From Candidatus Leptovillus gracilis (GTDB lineage: Bacteria; Chloroflexota; Anaerolineae; Promineifilales; Promineifilaceae): a DNA stretch of 64,000 bases. Below the pieces are notes generated by a model. The model was not told the DNA's origin. It saw only the letters and a list, made by a program, of their open reading frames with translations, and made no database searches. The translations under genes and the position numbers were made by a program. How positions within the stretch are numbered: the stretch's first letter is position 1; every line of letters begins with the position of its first letter. Shown piece by piece: positions 26,299 through 33,823 of the stretch. The stretch covers positions 248,001 to 312,000 of the forward strand of contig JADJXA010000007.1 in the NCBI GenBank assembly GCA_016716065.1. The letters are read 5' to 3'.

Positions 26299-29016
26299 CT
26301 AGGGCTTGTAGATGGCGGGCAGATAAAGATAGAAGCGCGGCGTGTCGCTGACGATGACGGTGGTTGTGTCGCTGGCGGTGAGCAGAACGGCCGTTTCCAC
26401 CACATTGCTCGTCCCCGGGCCGAACGGGTCCTCCGGGGCGGCGGCGCTGGCGACGTTTTGAATGGCCGTCTGCGCGCTGACGGTGGCAGTTGTTACCGTC
26501 GTGGTTGTGACCACCACGTTGGCGCAGATGTAACTCTGGCTGCTGTTGGGGAGCAGGGTCAGGGGCAGACCCAGCGCCGGGACGCAGCTTACCATCGGCG
26601 CATCGTCCACGATGACGTTGCTGAGGGTGAGGGACGGATGCGGATTGGAGAGGGTGAGGGTGTAGGTAACGGCCGTTCCCGGCGTTACGGCCGTCTGATC
26701 TACCGCTTTGTCCACCACCACAGCCAGGGCCGGGTCAACGGTTGTGGCGCAGGTATAGACCGCCTGACTGGAGGCATCTATCGTCGTTGTCGCGGCCAGA
26801 TTGCCCGGCACGCCATTACAGACCGGGTTGACCAGACCGGCGGCAAACGTGTCGGTGATGGTGGCTGTGGCGGCGGCCGCGCCGCTGTTGGTCACCGTGA
26901 TGGTATATGTCAGAGGCGCGCCTGGCGCAAGGTCCGCTGCCGGCTGCGCCGCCTTGCCTATGCTCAACGCGGCAGTCGCCGCGCCTTGTTCGATGGTGAA
27001 ATTGGTGTTGGAGATGTCGAAGAAGATGTTGGTGGCGCAGGCCACGCGCACACGCGCGGTCGTCGTCAGGTTTTGGGGGACGAGGATGGCCTGGGAGCCA
27101 TCGTTGGCGACGCCGGCAGCCAGGGAAACCGGATAGGTATAGCCGCCATCGGTAGACAGGGCGATGTCTACGGCGCTGCAACTGACCGGGGCCAGGTTGG
27201 TATTGGCGACGTTCCAGGTGACGGTCTGGATGGAGTTGCTGGGCCAGGTAACGGCCGTATTGGGCAATGTTACCTGGAATGGCCCGGCGGCCGTCGTGGA
27301 ATTGAAGGCAATGGTGTCGTAGGCCACACCACCGGCGCTGGGGGAAACGTGGTTGTCGCGCACTGTCAGGCGGAAGGTTAACGGCCGTGTCGTGGCGGGC
27401 AATATTTCGCCGATGGTTTGCGTGTTGTTGACGATGTCCGCTATTTTGGGGAAGGTGCGGGCTGGGGTGGTAACGGCCGTAAATGAACGAAACAGCGGCG
27501 CATTGCCAACCGGGTTGTTCGGATGCCCGGCCGGTCCCAGGTCGAACTGTTCCCAAGTGTAGGTTAGCGGATCGTTATCGGGATCGGTTGCCGAACCGAC
27601 CAGGGTGAACGGCGTATTGATGGGGATAAAAAAGCCACCGGCGCCCGCTTCCACAACCGGCGCCGAGTTGCCCGTGTTGGTGATGGCGGCGCAGCTGTTG
27701 CCCCCGCCCAATGTGGTGTGGGCGATGATTTCATCAAAGCTGATGGTGTGGAAGTAATCATCGCTGTTCGGTTGCAGGTTTTGCGGCGCGCAAATCCCGG
27801 CGTAAGCCATAATCGTGGACCCACTGCCCGGTTCATAGGCCGTGGGGCCATTCCGATTGCCGCCAGAACAGGCGCCGGTGCTGCCATTGAAGGTATGGTT
27901 GCCGCCGAATTGATGCCCCATTTCGTGGGCCACGTAGTCTACGTAAAAGGGATCGCCTATTGGCGATGGCAGGCCGGTGACGCCGCGCGCTTTGAAGTTG
28001 GCATTGCAGATGATGGCCAGATAGGCCACGCCGCCGCCGCCGGTGCTGAAGACGTGCCCCACATCGTAATTGGCCGAGCCAATCACGGCGTCTATGTTGG
28101 CCTGATTCTCAGCTAACATGGCAAAGCCATCGTTGTTGGTATAGGGATCTGTCAGGCCGTTGGTGTAGACAACCAGGTTATTATTGGCAACCACAACCAT
28201 ACGCACGGCGACTTCGCGCTCATAAATGGCGTTGACGCGGTTCATGGCGGTGACGATGGCCGCCATGCCCAGAGGAACCGTGCCGCCGTGAAACTGGGTA
28301 TATTCGCCGGTGGCGGCAACGACGGTGCGATAGGTGCGCAGTTGGGGACCGCTGGCCGCCAGACCGAGGGCGCGTAATGCGGCCACGTCGGCTTCAATCT
28401 GGGCCGGATCGCCCAAAGGCCCCAATTCGGTCCCTTCTTCCAAGCTGCTGATGAAGTCGCGTTTGAAGTAGCTGATGTAGTGGGTTGTATCGCCGCGGCT
28501 GTAGGGGTCTATGTAGAACGTGCCGGACACAGACATGACGAGGGCGTGAAAGCCGGTGGGCGTCCAGTCTAAACGGCCGTAAGCGGTCACGTCGTCTAGC
28601 CCGCGCACGGCATACGTGGTGATTTCCGGGAATTTGGCCGCCAATTCCGGGGCCATAATGGGGGCTTTTACGACCAGGAAACGCTGGAAGGTTCCATCTG
28701 GCAGGGGGAGGGTGATTTCCTGCGGATTGGTCTGAGCTGCCGGGGTGTTTTCCAGGGGAGCCTGGGCCAAAATGGCCGGCAGCGCGAGCGTGTTGGCGGC
28801 GAGGGTACGATACTGCTGCGGGATGATGGTGCGCTGTTGTCCGGCGTCTAGCGACGTTTCAGCCACATCGCGCCAGAGGGGCGCGCCATCACCGATGGGC
28901 TGGCCGGCTGTTGCGTTTTGGGTGAAAAAGGCGATGGTGAGCAGGAGTAAACAGAGTAGGCTGGCAAATAAGGCAATTCGGAGAGGGTTTCTGACGTTGT
29001 TGAGGTTGTTGGGCAT
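26299..29016 (-). CDS. Secreted zinc metalloprotease (reprolysin/M12B-like) with DUF11-type C-terminal repeats
   Basis: Exported protein of 905 residues. Signal peptide at residues about 13-38 (IALFASLLCLLLLTIAFF). The central catalytic domain has the full metzincin zinc motif HEMGHQFGGNH at about residue 362 and a Met-turn in STIMAYAGIC near residue 400. A PKD/Ig-like segment (PFTLVGSATDPDNDPLTYTW) follows, then a beta-sandwich, then two DUF11-like repeats (PLTYTITVTNSGAAAATATI and TAVTYTLTLSNPHPSLTLSN). It ends in FYLYLPAIYKP, a motif that also appears in the giant protein upstream. AAGGAAG precedes the ATG. Convergent to the giant gene and followed on its own strand by a small surface protein. 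A role in processing surface proteins is inference. Confidence 0.88.
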   Translation of the reverse strand: MPNNLNNVRNPLRIALFASLLCLLLLTIAFFTQNATAGQPIGDGAPLWRDVAETSLDAGQQRTIIPQQYRTLAANTLALPAILAQAPLENTPAAQTNPQEITLPLPDGTFQRFLVVKAPIMAPELAAKFPEITTYAVRGLDDVTAYGRLDWTPTGFHALVMSVSGTFYIDPYSRGDTTHYISYFKRDFISSLEEGTELGPLGDPAQIEADVAALRALGLAASGPQLRTYRTVVAATGEYTQFHGGTVPLGMAAIVTAMNRVNAIYEREVAVRMVVVANNNLVVYTNGLTDPYTNNDGFAMLAENQANIDAVIGSANYDVGHVFSTGGGGVAYLAIICNANFKARGVTGLPSPIGDPFYVDYVAHEMGHQFGGNHTFNGSTGACSGGNRNGPTAYEPGSGSTIMAYAGICAPQNLQPNSDDYFHTISFDEIIAHTTLGGGNSCAAITNTGNSAPVVEAGAGGFFIPINTPFTLVGSATDPDNDPLTYTWEQFDLGPAGHPNNPVGNAPLFRSFTAVTTPARTFPKIADIVNNTQTIGEILPATTRPLTFRLTVRDNHVSPSAGGVAYDTIAFNSTTAAGPFQVTLPNTAVTWPSNSIQTVTWNVANTNLAPVSCSAVDIALSTDGGYTYPVSLAAGVANDGSQAILVPQNLTTTARVRVACATNIFFDISNTNFTIEQGAATAALSIGKAAQPAADLAPGAPLTYTITVTNSGAAAATATITDTFAAGLVNPVCNGVPGNLAATTTIDASSQAVYTCATTVDPALAVVVDKAVDQTAVTPGTAVTYTLTLSNPHPSLTLSNVIVDDAPMVSCVPALGLPLTLLPNSSQSYICANVVVTTTTVTTATVSAQTAIQNVASAAAPEDPFGPGTSNVVETAVLLTASDTTTVIVSDTPRFYLYLPAIYKP

Positions 29017-29149
29017 TTGGTACTTCCTTTTTTGGGTTAATGGCGTGAGGAGAAACGGCCGTTTCCCCTCCGCACGGAACTATAACACAAAACGGCCGCG
29101 AACGGCCGTTTGTCAACGTATACAGATTACCTGGAGGCGCGGTTTGCGG

Positions 29150-29794
29150 TCAGGCGCGGTGTTGTCGCCAGTGGATGGCAAGACCTAGCAAAATCAGCCC
29201 CAGCCCAAGGGCGGCCAGCCAGAAAGAGGCCATGTTGCCCGCTGCGCCGGAATCGGGCAGAAGGGTGGTGGCGGCGGTTGAAGGCAGGATGAGGGGGAGG
29301 GGAACGGCGACGGCCGTGCCCTTTTGCAGGCAGAAATTGACGTCGGCGGCCAGCGGGGTGTTGGCGTAGATGGGGGCGTACAGCGGGTTCTGCGAGGTGA
29401 CCACCCAGCCAGCGGGCGGCTGCGCGGTGACGCGCCAATAGCTTTCGCCGGCGCCGGCCAATTCATAGGCGCCATTGTCGGCGGTTGTCTGGGTGAGGAC
29501 CACCTTTTCATCGCTGTTGACAAATTGGATGGTGATATTGGCGACGGCCGTTTCGCCGGCCACGCCGGTCCCCACGCATTTGCCATCGCCATTCATGTCG
29601 GTATAGACAAAGCCGCGGATGGAGCCGTGAAAGGCGGGGTTGGTGTTGACGGCCGGCGGGATGTTGGTGGGGGTGGGGCGGGGGGTATTGGTGGGGGTGG
29701 GCTGCTCTTGAGCCTGGGCCACCGGGAAGGTCATGCTGGCTAACAATAGCAAAGCCAGACCAAGTATCAAGCTGATTTTTGATTGACGAGACAT
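29150..29794 (-). CDS. Small secreted SdrD_B/Cna-B-like protein with LPDSG-TM-basic C terminus
   Basis: 214-residue exported protein. N-terminal signal ILGLALLLLASMTFPVAQAQ is followed by a Thr/Pro-rich linker. One beta-sandwich domain of SdrD_B type follows (GSIRGFVYTDMNGDGKC ... NGAYELAGAGESYW). The C terminus has LPDSG near residue 178, a hydrophobic segment (FWLAALGLGLILLGLAI) and the basic end HWRQHRA. This tripartite tail looks like a sortase or related sorting signal, though LPDSG differs from LPXTG at position 4. No sortase gene is in the window. GGAGGTGC precedes the ATG. It lies upstream of the metalloprotease on the same strand. Confidence 0.8.
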   Translation of the reverse strand: MSRQSKISLILGLALLLLASMTFPVAQAQEQPTPTNTPRPTPTNIPPAVNTNPAFHGSIRGFVYTDMNGDGKCVGTGVAGETAVANITIQFVNSDEKVVLTQTTADNGAYELAGAGESYWRVTAQPPAGWVVTSQNPLYAPIYANTPLAADVNFCLQKGTAVAVPLPLILPSTAATTLLPDSGAAGNMASFWLAALGLGLILLGLAIHWRQHRA

Positions 29795-29928
29795 GCTGCA
29801 CCTCCTGGGTTGTTCAATTGACCCTGATATTATACTCGTTTTTACCGGTTTGGATATGGGTTAAAAGTACGTTATGTGAAATGGTTATGTGAAACGGGAA
29901 GAGGGTGAACGGCCGTTTGCCAGCGTGG

Positions 29929-29934
29929 TATAAT
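29929..29934 (+). promoter_or_regulatory. -10 element upstream of rarA
   Basis: TATAAT preceded by GG, 26 bases before the rarA ATG. No convincing -35 hexamer at 17 bp. Confidence 0.4.
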
Positions 29935-29960
29935 TCGGCCATCTGCAATGGTGGTGAAAC

Positions 29961-31364
29961 ATGGACCTATTCGCGCAAAGTCGTAAAGCCCAAATCGAAA
30001 AAGAATCGCCGCTGGCGAACCGGATGCGGCCGCGCAGCCTGGACGAATACGCCGGGCAGGAACACATCATCGGGCACGGCCGTTTGCTGCGCCGCGCCAT
30101 CCAGGCCGACCAACTCTCGTCGCTCATCTTTTATGGCCCGCCGGGGACCGGCAAGACCACCCTGGCCCGCGTTATCTCCAACAGCACCCAAAGCCACTTC
30201 ATCACCATCAACGCCGTCCTGGCCGGCGTGAAGGAAATCCGCGAGGCCATCGCCGACGCCAAAGAGCGGCGCGATTTATATGGCCAGCGCACCACGCTTT
30301 TTGTGGACGAAGTGCATCGCTGGAACAAAGCGCAGCAAGACGCCTTGCTGCCGCACGTTGAAAACGGAACCCTTATTCTGATTGGAGCGACGACGGAAAA
30401 TCCGTATTTTGAAGTGAACAAGGCGCTGGTCAGCCGCAGCCGCATCTTCCAACTCAAGCCCCTCACCCAGGAAGATTTGCGCCAGATTGCCTACCAGGCC
30501 ATCCGCGACCCGGAACGTGGGTATGGCAAACTGGCCGTCAACCTGCACCCGGAGGCATTGGACCACCTGGTAGACATTGCCAACGGCGACGCGCGCGGCG
30601 TGCTGAACGCCCTGGAACTGGCGGTGGAGACGACGCCGCCGGACGCGCAGGGCGTCATCGTGGTGGATCTGGCCGTGGCCGAAGAATCCATCCAACGCCG
30701 CGCCGTGTTGTACGACAAGGAAGGCGATGTCCATTACGACACCATCTCCGCCTTTATTAAAAGCCTGCGCGGCTCCGACCCGGACGCGGCGATGTATTGG
30801 ATGGCGAAGATGGTGTACGCCGGCGAAGATCCGCGCTTCATCTTTCGGCGGATGGCGATTCTGGCCGGTGAAGATGTGGGGTTGGCCGATCCGCAGGCGA
30901 TGGCGGTGGTGGTGAGCTGCTGGGAGGCGTTTGAACGCATCGGGCTGCCGGAAGGGCGCTTCCACCTGGCGCAGGCGGCGTTGTACCTGGCGACGTGTCC
31001 GAAATCGAACAGCGCTTTTGCCTTTTTCGACGCGCTGGCGGCGGTGGAGAAGGAGCAAGAAGCCGACGTGCCCAATCACCTGAAGGATGGCAATCGGGAC
31101 AAGGAGGGTTTTGGGCACGGGCAGGGTTATCTCTATCCGCACGCCTACAAAGATCATTGGGTGGCGCAGCAATATTTGCCGGAGGCGCTGCAAGGCAAGC
31201 TGTTTTACGAGCCCAGCGACCAGGGCTACGAACGGCGCATTCGGGAAGAGGTGGCGCGCAAACGGGGAAGCGCAGTTGGCGGCGATGGTGGAAAGCGGCG
31301 ACTGGGGATTGGGGATTGGCGGCCTGGGCAGCGGGGAAATTTATACGACGAGTCCGGCGAATAA
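29961..31364 (+). CDS. rarA: Replication-associated recombination protein A (RarA/MgsA), N-terminal part of a frameshifted fusion
   Basis: AAA+ ATPase acting at stalled replication forks. Walker A is GPPGTGKTT (about residue 57), Walker B is TTLFVDEVHRW, sensor 1 is ILIGATTENP and the Arg finger region is ALVSRSRIFQL. The C-terminal tetramerisation part (SDPDAAMYWMAKMVYAGEDPR ... GLPEGRFHLAQAALYLA) is complete to about residue 430. In cyanobacteria and Chloroflexota, RarA is often fused to a second domain (the 'RarA/unknown domain fusion' family). Here the frame after KR runs into unrelated sequence and stops at 31364. An extra G in the GGGG run at 31264-31267 explains this. The ATPase itself should still be made. 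Confidence 0.9.
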   Translation: MDLFAQSRKAQIEKESPLANRMRPRSLDEYAGQEHIIGHGRLLRRAIQADQLSSLIFYGPPGTGKTTLARVISNSTQSHFITINAVLAGVKEIREAIADAKERRDLYGQRTTLFVDEVHRWNKAQQDALLPHVENGTLILIGATTENPYFEVNKALVSRSRIFQLKPLTQEDLRQIAYQAIRDPERGYGKLAVNLHPEALDHLVDIANGDARGVLNALELAVETTPPDAQGVIVVDLAVAEESIQRRAVLYDKEGDVHYDTISAFIKSLRGSDPDAAMYWMAKMVYAGEDPRFIFRRMAILAGEDVGLADPQAMAVVVSCWEAFERIGLPEGRFHLAQAALYLATCPKSNSAFAFFDALAAVEKEQEADVPNHLKDGNRDKEGFGHGQGYLYPHAYKDHWVAQQYLPEALQGKLFYEPSDQGYERRIREEVARKRGSAVGGDGGKRRLGIGDWRPGQRGNLYDESGE

Positions 31365-32229
31365 GGCGCGAGAAGCGTGGCTGCAGCGAACGATTTCGCA
31401 GGCGGGGGGCAATCTGGCGGCGCAGCGGGATAAGCTGTTTGCGTTGGCGGGGGTGCAGCGGCATCATCGGTTGTTGGACGTGAACGCGGGCAGCGGGCTG
31501 CTGACATGGGAGGCGGTGCGGCGCGCGCCGGAAGGTGGGGTGTGGGCGCTAACGCCGGACCAGCAGGCAGGCCAGGCTTTGCGGCAGATGGGGGAGCGGT
31601 TGCCGGCGGTGGAACGGCCGTTCATCCTCATTGGCGCTTTGGAAGAACTTGACTATTTGCTTGAACTGCGCGGCGAAGCGGACCTGCGCTTCGACCGCAT
31701 TCTGGCGCGCAACCTCTTCACCCAATCCGCAATCCGCAATCCGCAATCTGAAATCCGAAATCTGGCGCACTGGTTGGCGGAGGATGGGTTGATTTGCCTG
31801 GTGCAGACGATTCCGCGCCATACGCAGCGGTTGTACGAGCTGGTGGATTGGACTGGGCAGGAGGAACTGCGGGCAAAGGTGGTCGCTGCAGAAGAGGCGA
31901 TTTATCATGACCCGGCCGATCCATTGGTGAATTGGGGGGAGGCGGAGTTGGAAACGGCCGTGCGCGTGGCTGGTCTGGACGCACGGTTAGTCGTGGAGCG
32001 GCAGACAGAACAGCGACAAATTACCCAGAGTCAACTGGCGCGTTGGTTTGGCGTGGATGGCGGCCGGCCGAGTTATGGCGAGCGGCTGGCGGCGGAGGGT
32101 TTGTCGGGAGTGGAAGTGGAGCAGGTGGCGGGTTTGTATCGGCGGGGGTTGGAGGGGAAGGTGGTGGGGTGGGGAACGGCCGTGTGTTTTGTGTTGGCCG
32201 GCAACAAACATACTAATTCTGTTTGTTAA
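31264..32229 (+). pseudogene. C-terminal methyltransferase-like domain of the RarA fusion, separated by a frameshift
   Basis: Reading from 31267 in the +1 frame gives EAQLAAM and about 320 further residues with a Rossmann SAM-binding motif LLDVNAGSGLLTWEAVRR. The continuation includes FDRILARNLF, HWLAEDGLICLVQ and a C-terminal part ending FVLAGNKHTNSVC. Deleting one G at 31264-31267 would join it to RarA to give about 755 residues, matching the known fusion. No ribosome site near its start was found, so on its own it is unlikely to be translated well. A 42-bp heptad tract (31723-31764) is carried in frame within it. Either a real mutation or a base-call error in a G run. Confidence 0.78.
31723..31764. 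repeat. In-frame heptad repeat within the RarA fusion domain
   Basis: Six consecutive 7-mers: CAATCCG three times, CAATCTG, AAATCCG, AAATCTG. The 42 bp keep the frame and encode QSAIRNPQSEIRNL, a stretch that looks inserted into the domain. Confidence 0.8.
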
Positions 32230-32461
32230 TCAGATCGTTTCTATAACCACCATTTGCCAGAAATGGTATCCTAAACGTTGGGAGGCCAAATTGGCAAATT
32301 AATGAATTGTCCATTGTTGACAGAACAGCCTCAGAGCCATTATAGTTTGAGTACTTACTCGTCCACCAAAAATCAAAACGCTATAAAACTCGCGGAATTG
32401 CCACCATGATATTTTCGAGACGAGCGGCTCTTTCAAACACAAGGGAGATCACACACTTGTA

Positions 32462-33808
32462 ATGTACCCAACCACCATTCGTAGTCAGTTTATAAACTAT
32501 TATCAAGGTATGGGTTTTGAGCTTTTGCCCAGAGCTTCTATGTTGCACAACACAATTCCCATGTCTTTTGTCATGAGCGCCGGGTTGGTTCAAGTAGAAT
32601 CTTCTTTAGCCCAGATCAGTCGAGACCCTACAAATAAATATGTTCTCATACAAAAGTGTTTTCGCCATTTTGATTTAGATCGGGTTGGACAAGACGATCT
32701 TCACTTGAGTCTTTTTGAAATGCCGGGCGCTTTTGTATTTGAAAAAAACGCTAAAGAAAAAGCAATTATTGCTATGTGGCAGTTAGCCACGAGCGTGCTG
32801 GGAATTAATCCTTCTAAAATTTGGGTGACCTATTTTGAGGGGGACCAAGTTTCCGGCGAGGTTCAAGAAAAGGACACATTAACATATCAAACATGGTTAA
32901 ACTTGGGATTAAACCAGGAGCGTATTGTTGGGCGAGATGCAGATCATAATTACTGGTTACAGAGTGATAGCTTAAGAACTGACGTTTCTGAATTACGCAA
33001 AGCAGGCCCTAACACGGAGATGTTCTTTGACCGAGATCGGGCGTTAGCCTGTGGTCATACCTGCCAACCGGGGTGTCGCTGTGGGCGATTTATTGAATTT
33101 GCCAATACCTTGTTTATTTCATACCAATTACGACCGCAGCACAATCGCTTTGAACCCTTAGCCATCCCTTTTGTTGAGACTGTGATTGGAACAGAACGGG
33201 TTGCAATGATTACCCAGGGAGTATCTTCCGTTTTCGAGACAACCGATTTTGTCCCGATTATCAACTTAATCCAAGGGTATGTTACCAATAAAGATATTTC
33301 TCAAGATTTATATACTTCCAGCATACGCATAATAGCGGATCATCTTCGGGCATTATGTGTACTGGTTGCTGATGGTGCGCCACCGCCGGGGAAGAACGGC
33401 CGTGAACGCATCATCAAACTCCTTATTCGCCAGCTAATCACCCGGCGGATCATTTTGGGCATTGAAACCGATACGTTTTTACCTGATGCTTTACATGTGG
33501 CTGCCTCGACTTTTTCTCCAGAAGAAATGCCCACCGGGACTATTCCCAGAGTCACGGCTTACTTTGCCTATGAGTCATCTCGATTCGAGCAGACTATTGC
33601 CCAGGGCTTTCGCAAACTGAAAAAGCTGCTCACCTGTAATCACGGCAGATCCCTAAACGGTAGAGAAATCGTGACATTGGAAAAACAATGGGGCTTACCA
33701 ATATTACTTATTGAAAACCAGTTAAATCAACATGGCTTGGTGTTCGCCAGGCAAGATTATTTATGTGAATTAAGCACATGGAACACAACAGCCAAAACGT
33801 CTCATTGA
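32462..33808 (+). CDS. Stand-alone alanyl-tRNA synthetase catalytic-domain-like protein, motif 2 degenerate
   Basis: 448-residue protein that aligns by eye with the N-terminal half of AlaRS but has no editing, oligomerisation or C-Ala domain (AlaRS is usually about 870-900 residues). Matches are MSAGLVQVESSL (AlaRS FTNAGMNQF region), QKCFRHFDLDRVG, FEMPGAFVFEK (motif 2), the Cys cluster CGHTCQPGCRCGRFIEFAN at 197-213, and GTERVAMITQGVSSVFETTDF (motif 3, Arg kept). The motif 2 Arg expected in ARHHTFFEM is Leu80 here (DDLHLSLFEM), and PCGPCSE is replaced by AGPNTE. Amino-acid activation is therefore doubtful. It is the first gene of the two-component/CHAT island and lies 15 bp before the GAF kinase. 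Function unknown: pseudo-synthetase sensor, or amino-acid ligase to a non-tRNA target. Confidence 0.8.
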   Translation: MYPTTIRSQFINYYQGMGFELLPRASMLHNTIPMSFVMSAGLVQVESSLAQISRDPTNKYVLIQKCFRHFDLDRVGQDDLHLSLFEMPGAFVFEKNAKEKAIIAMWQLATSVLGINPSKIWVTYFEGDQVSGEVQEKDTLTYQTWLNLGLNQERIVGRDADHNYWLQSDSLRTDVSELRKAGPNTEMFFDRDRALACGHTCQPGCRCGRFIEFANTLFISYQLRPQHNRFEPLAIPFVETVIGTERVAMITQGVSSVFETTDFVPIINLIQGYVTNKDISQDLYTSSIRIIADHLRALCVLVADGAPPPGKNGRERIIKLLIRQLITRRIILGIETDTFLPDALHVAASTFSPEEMPTGTIPRVTAYFAYESSRFEQTIAQGFRKLKKLLTCNHGRSLNGREIVTLEKQWGLPILLIENQLNQHGLVFARQDYLCELSTWNTTAKTSH

Positions 33809-33823
33809 CAAAGGGGTGAGGAA

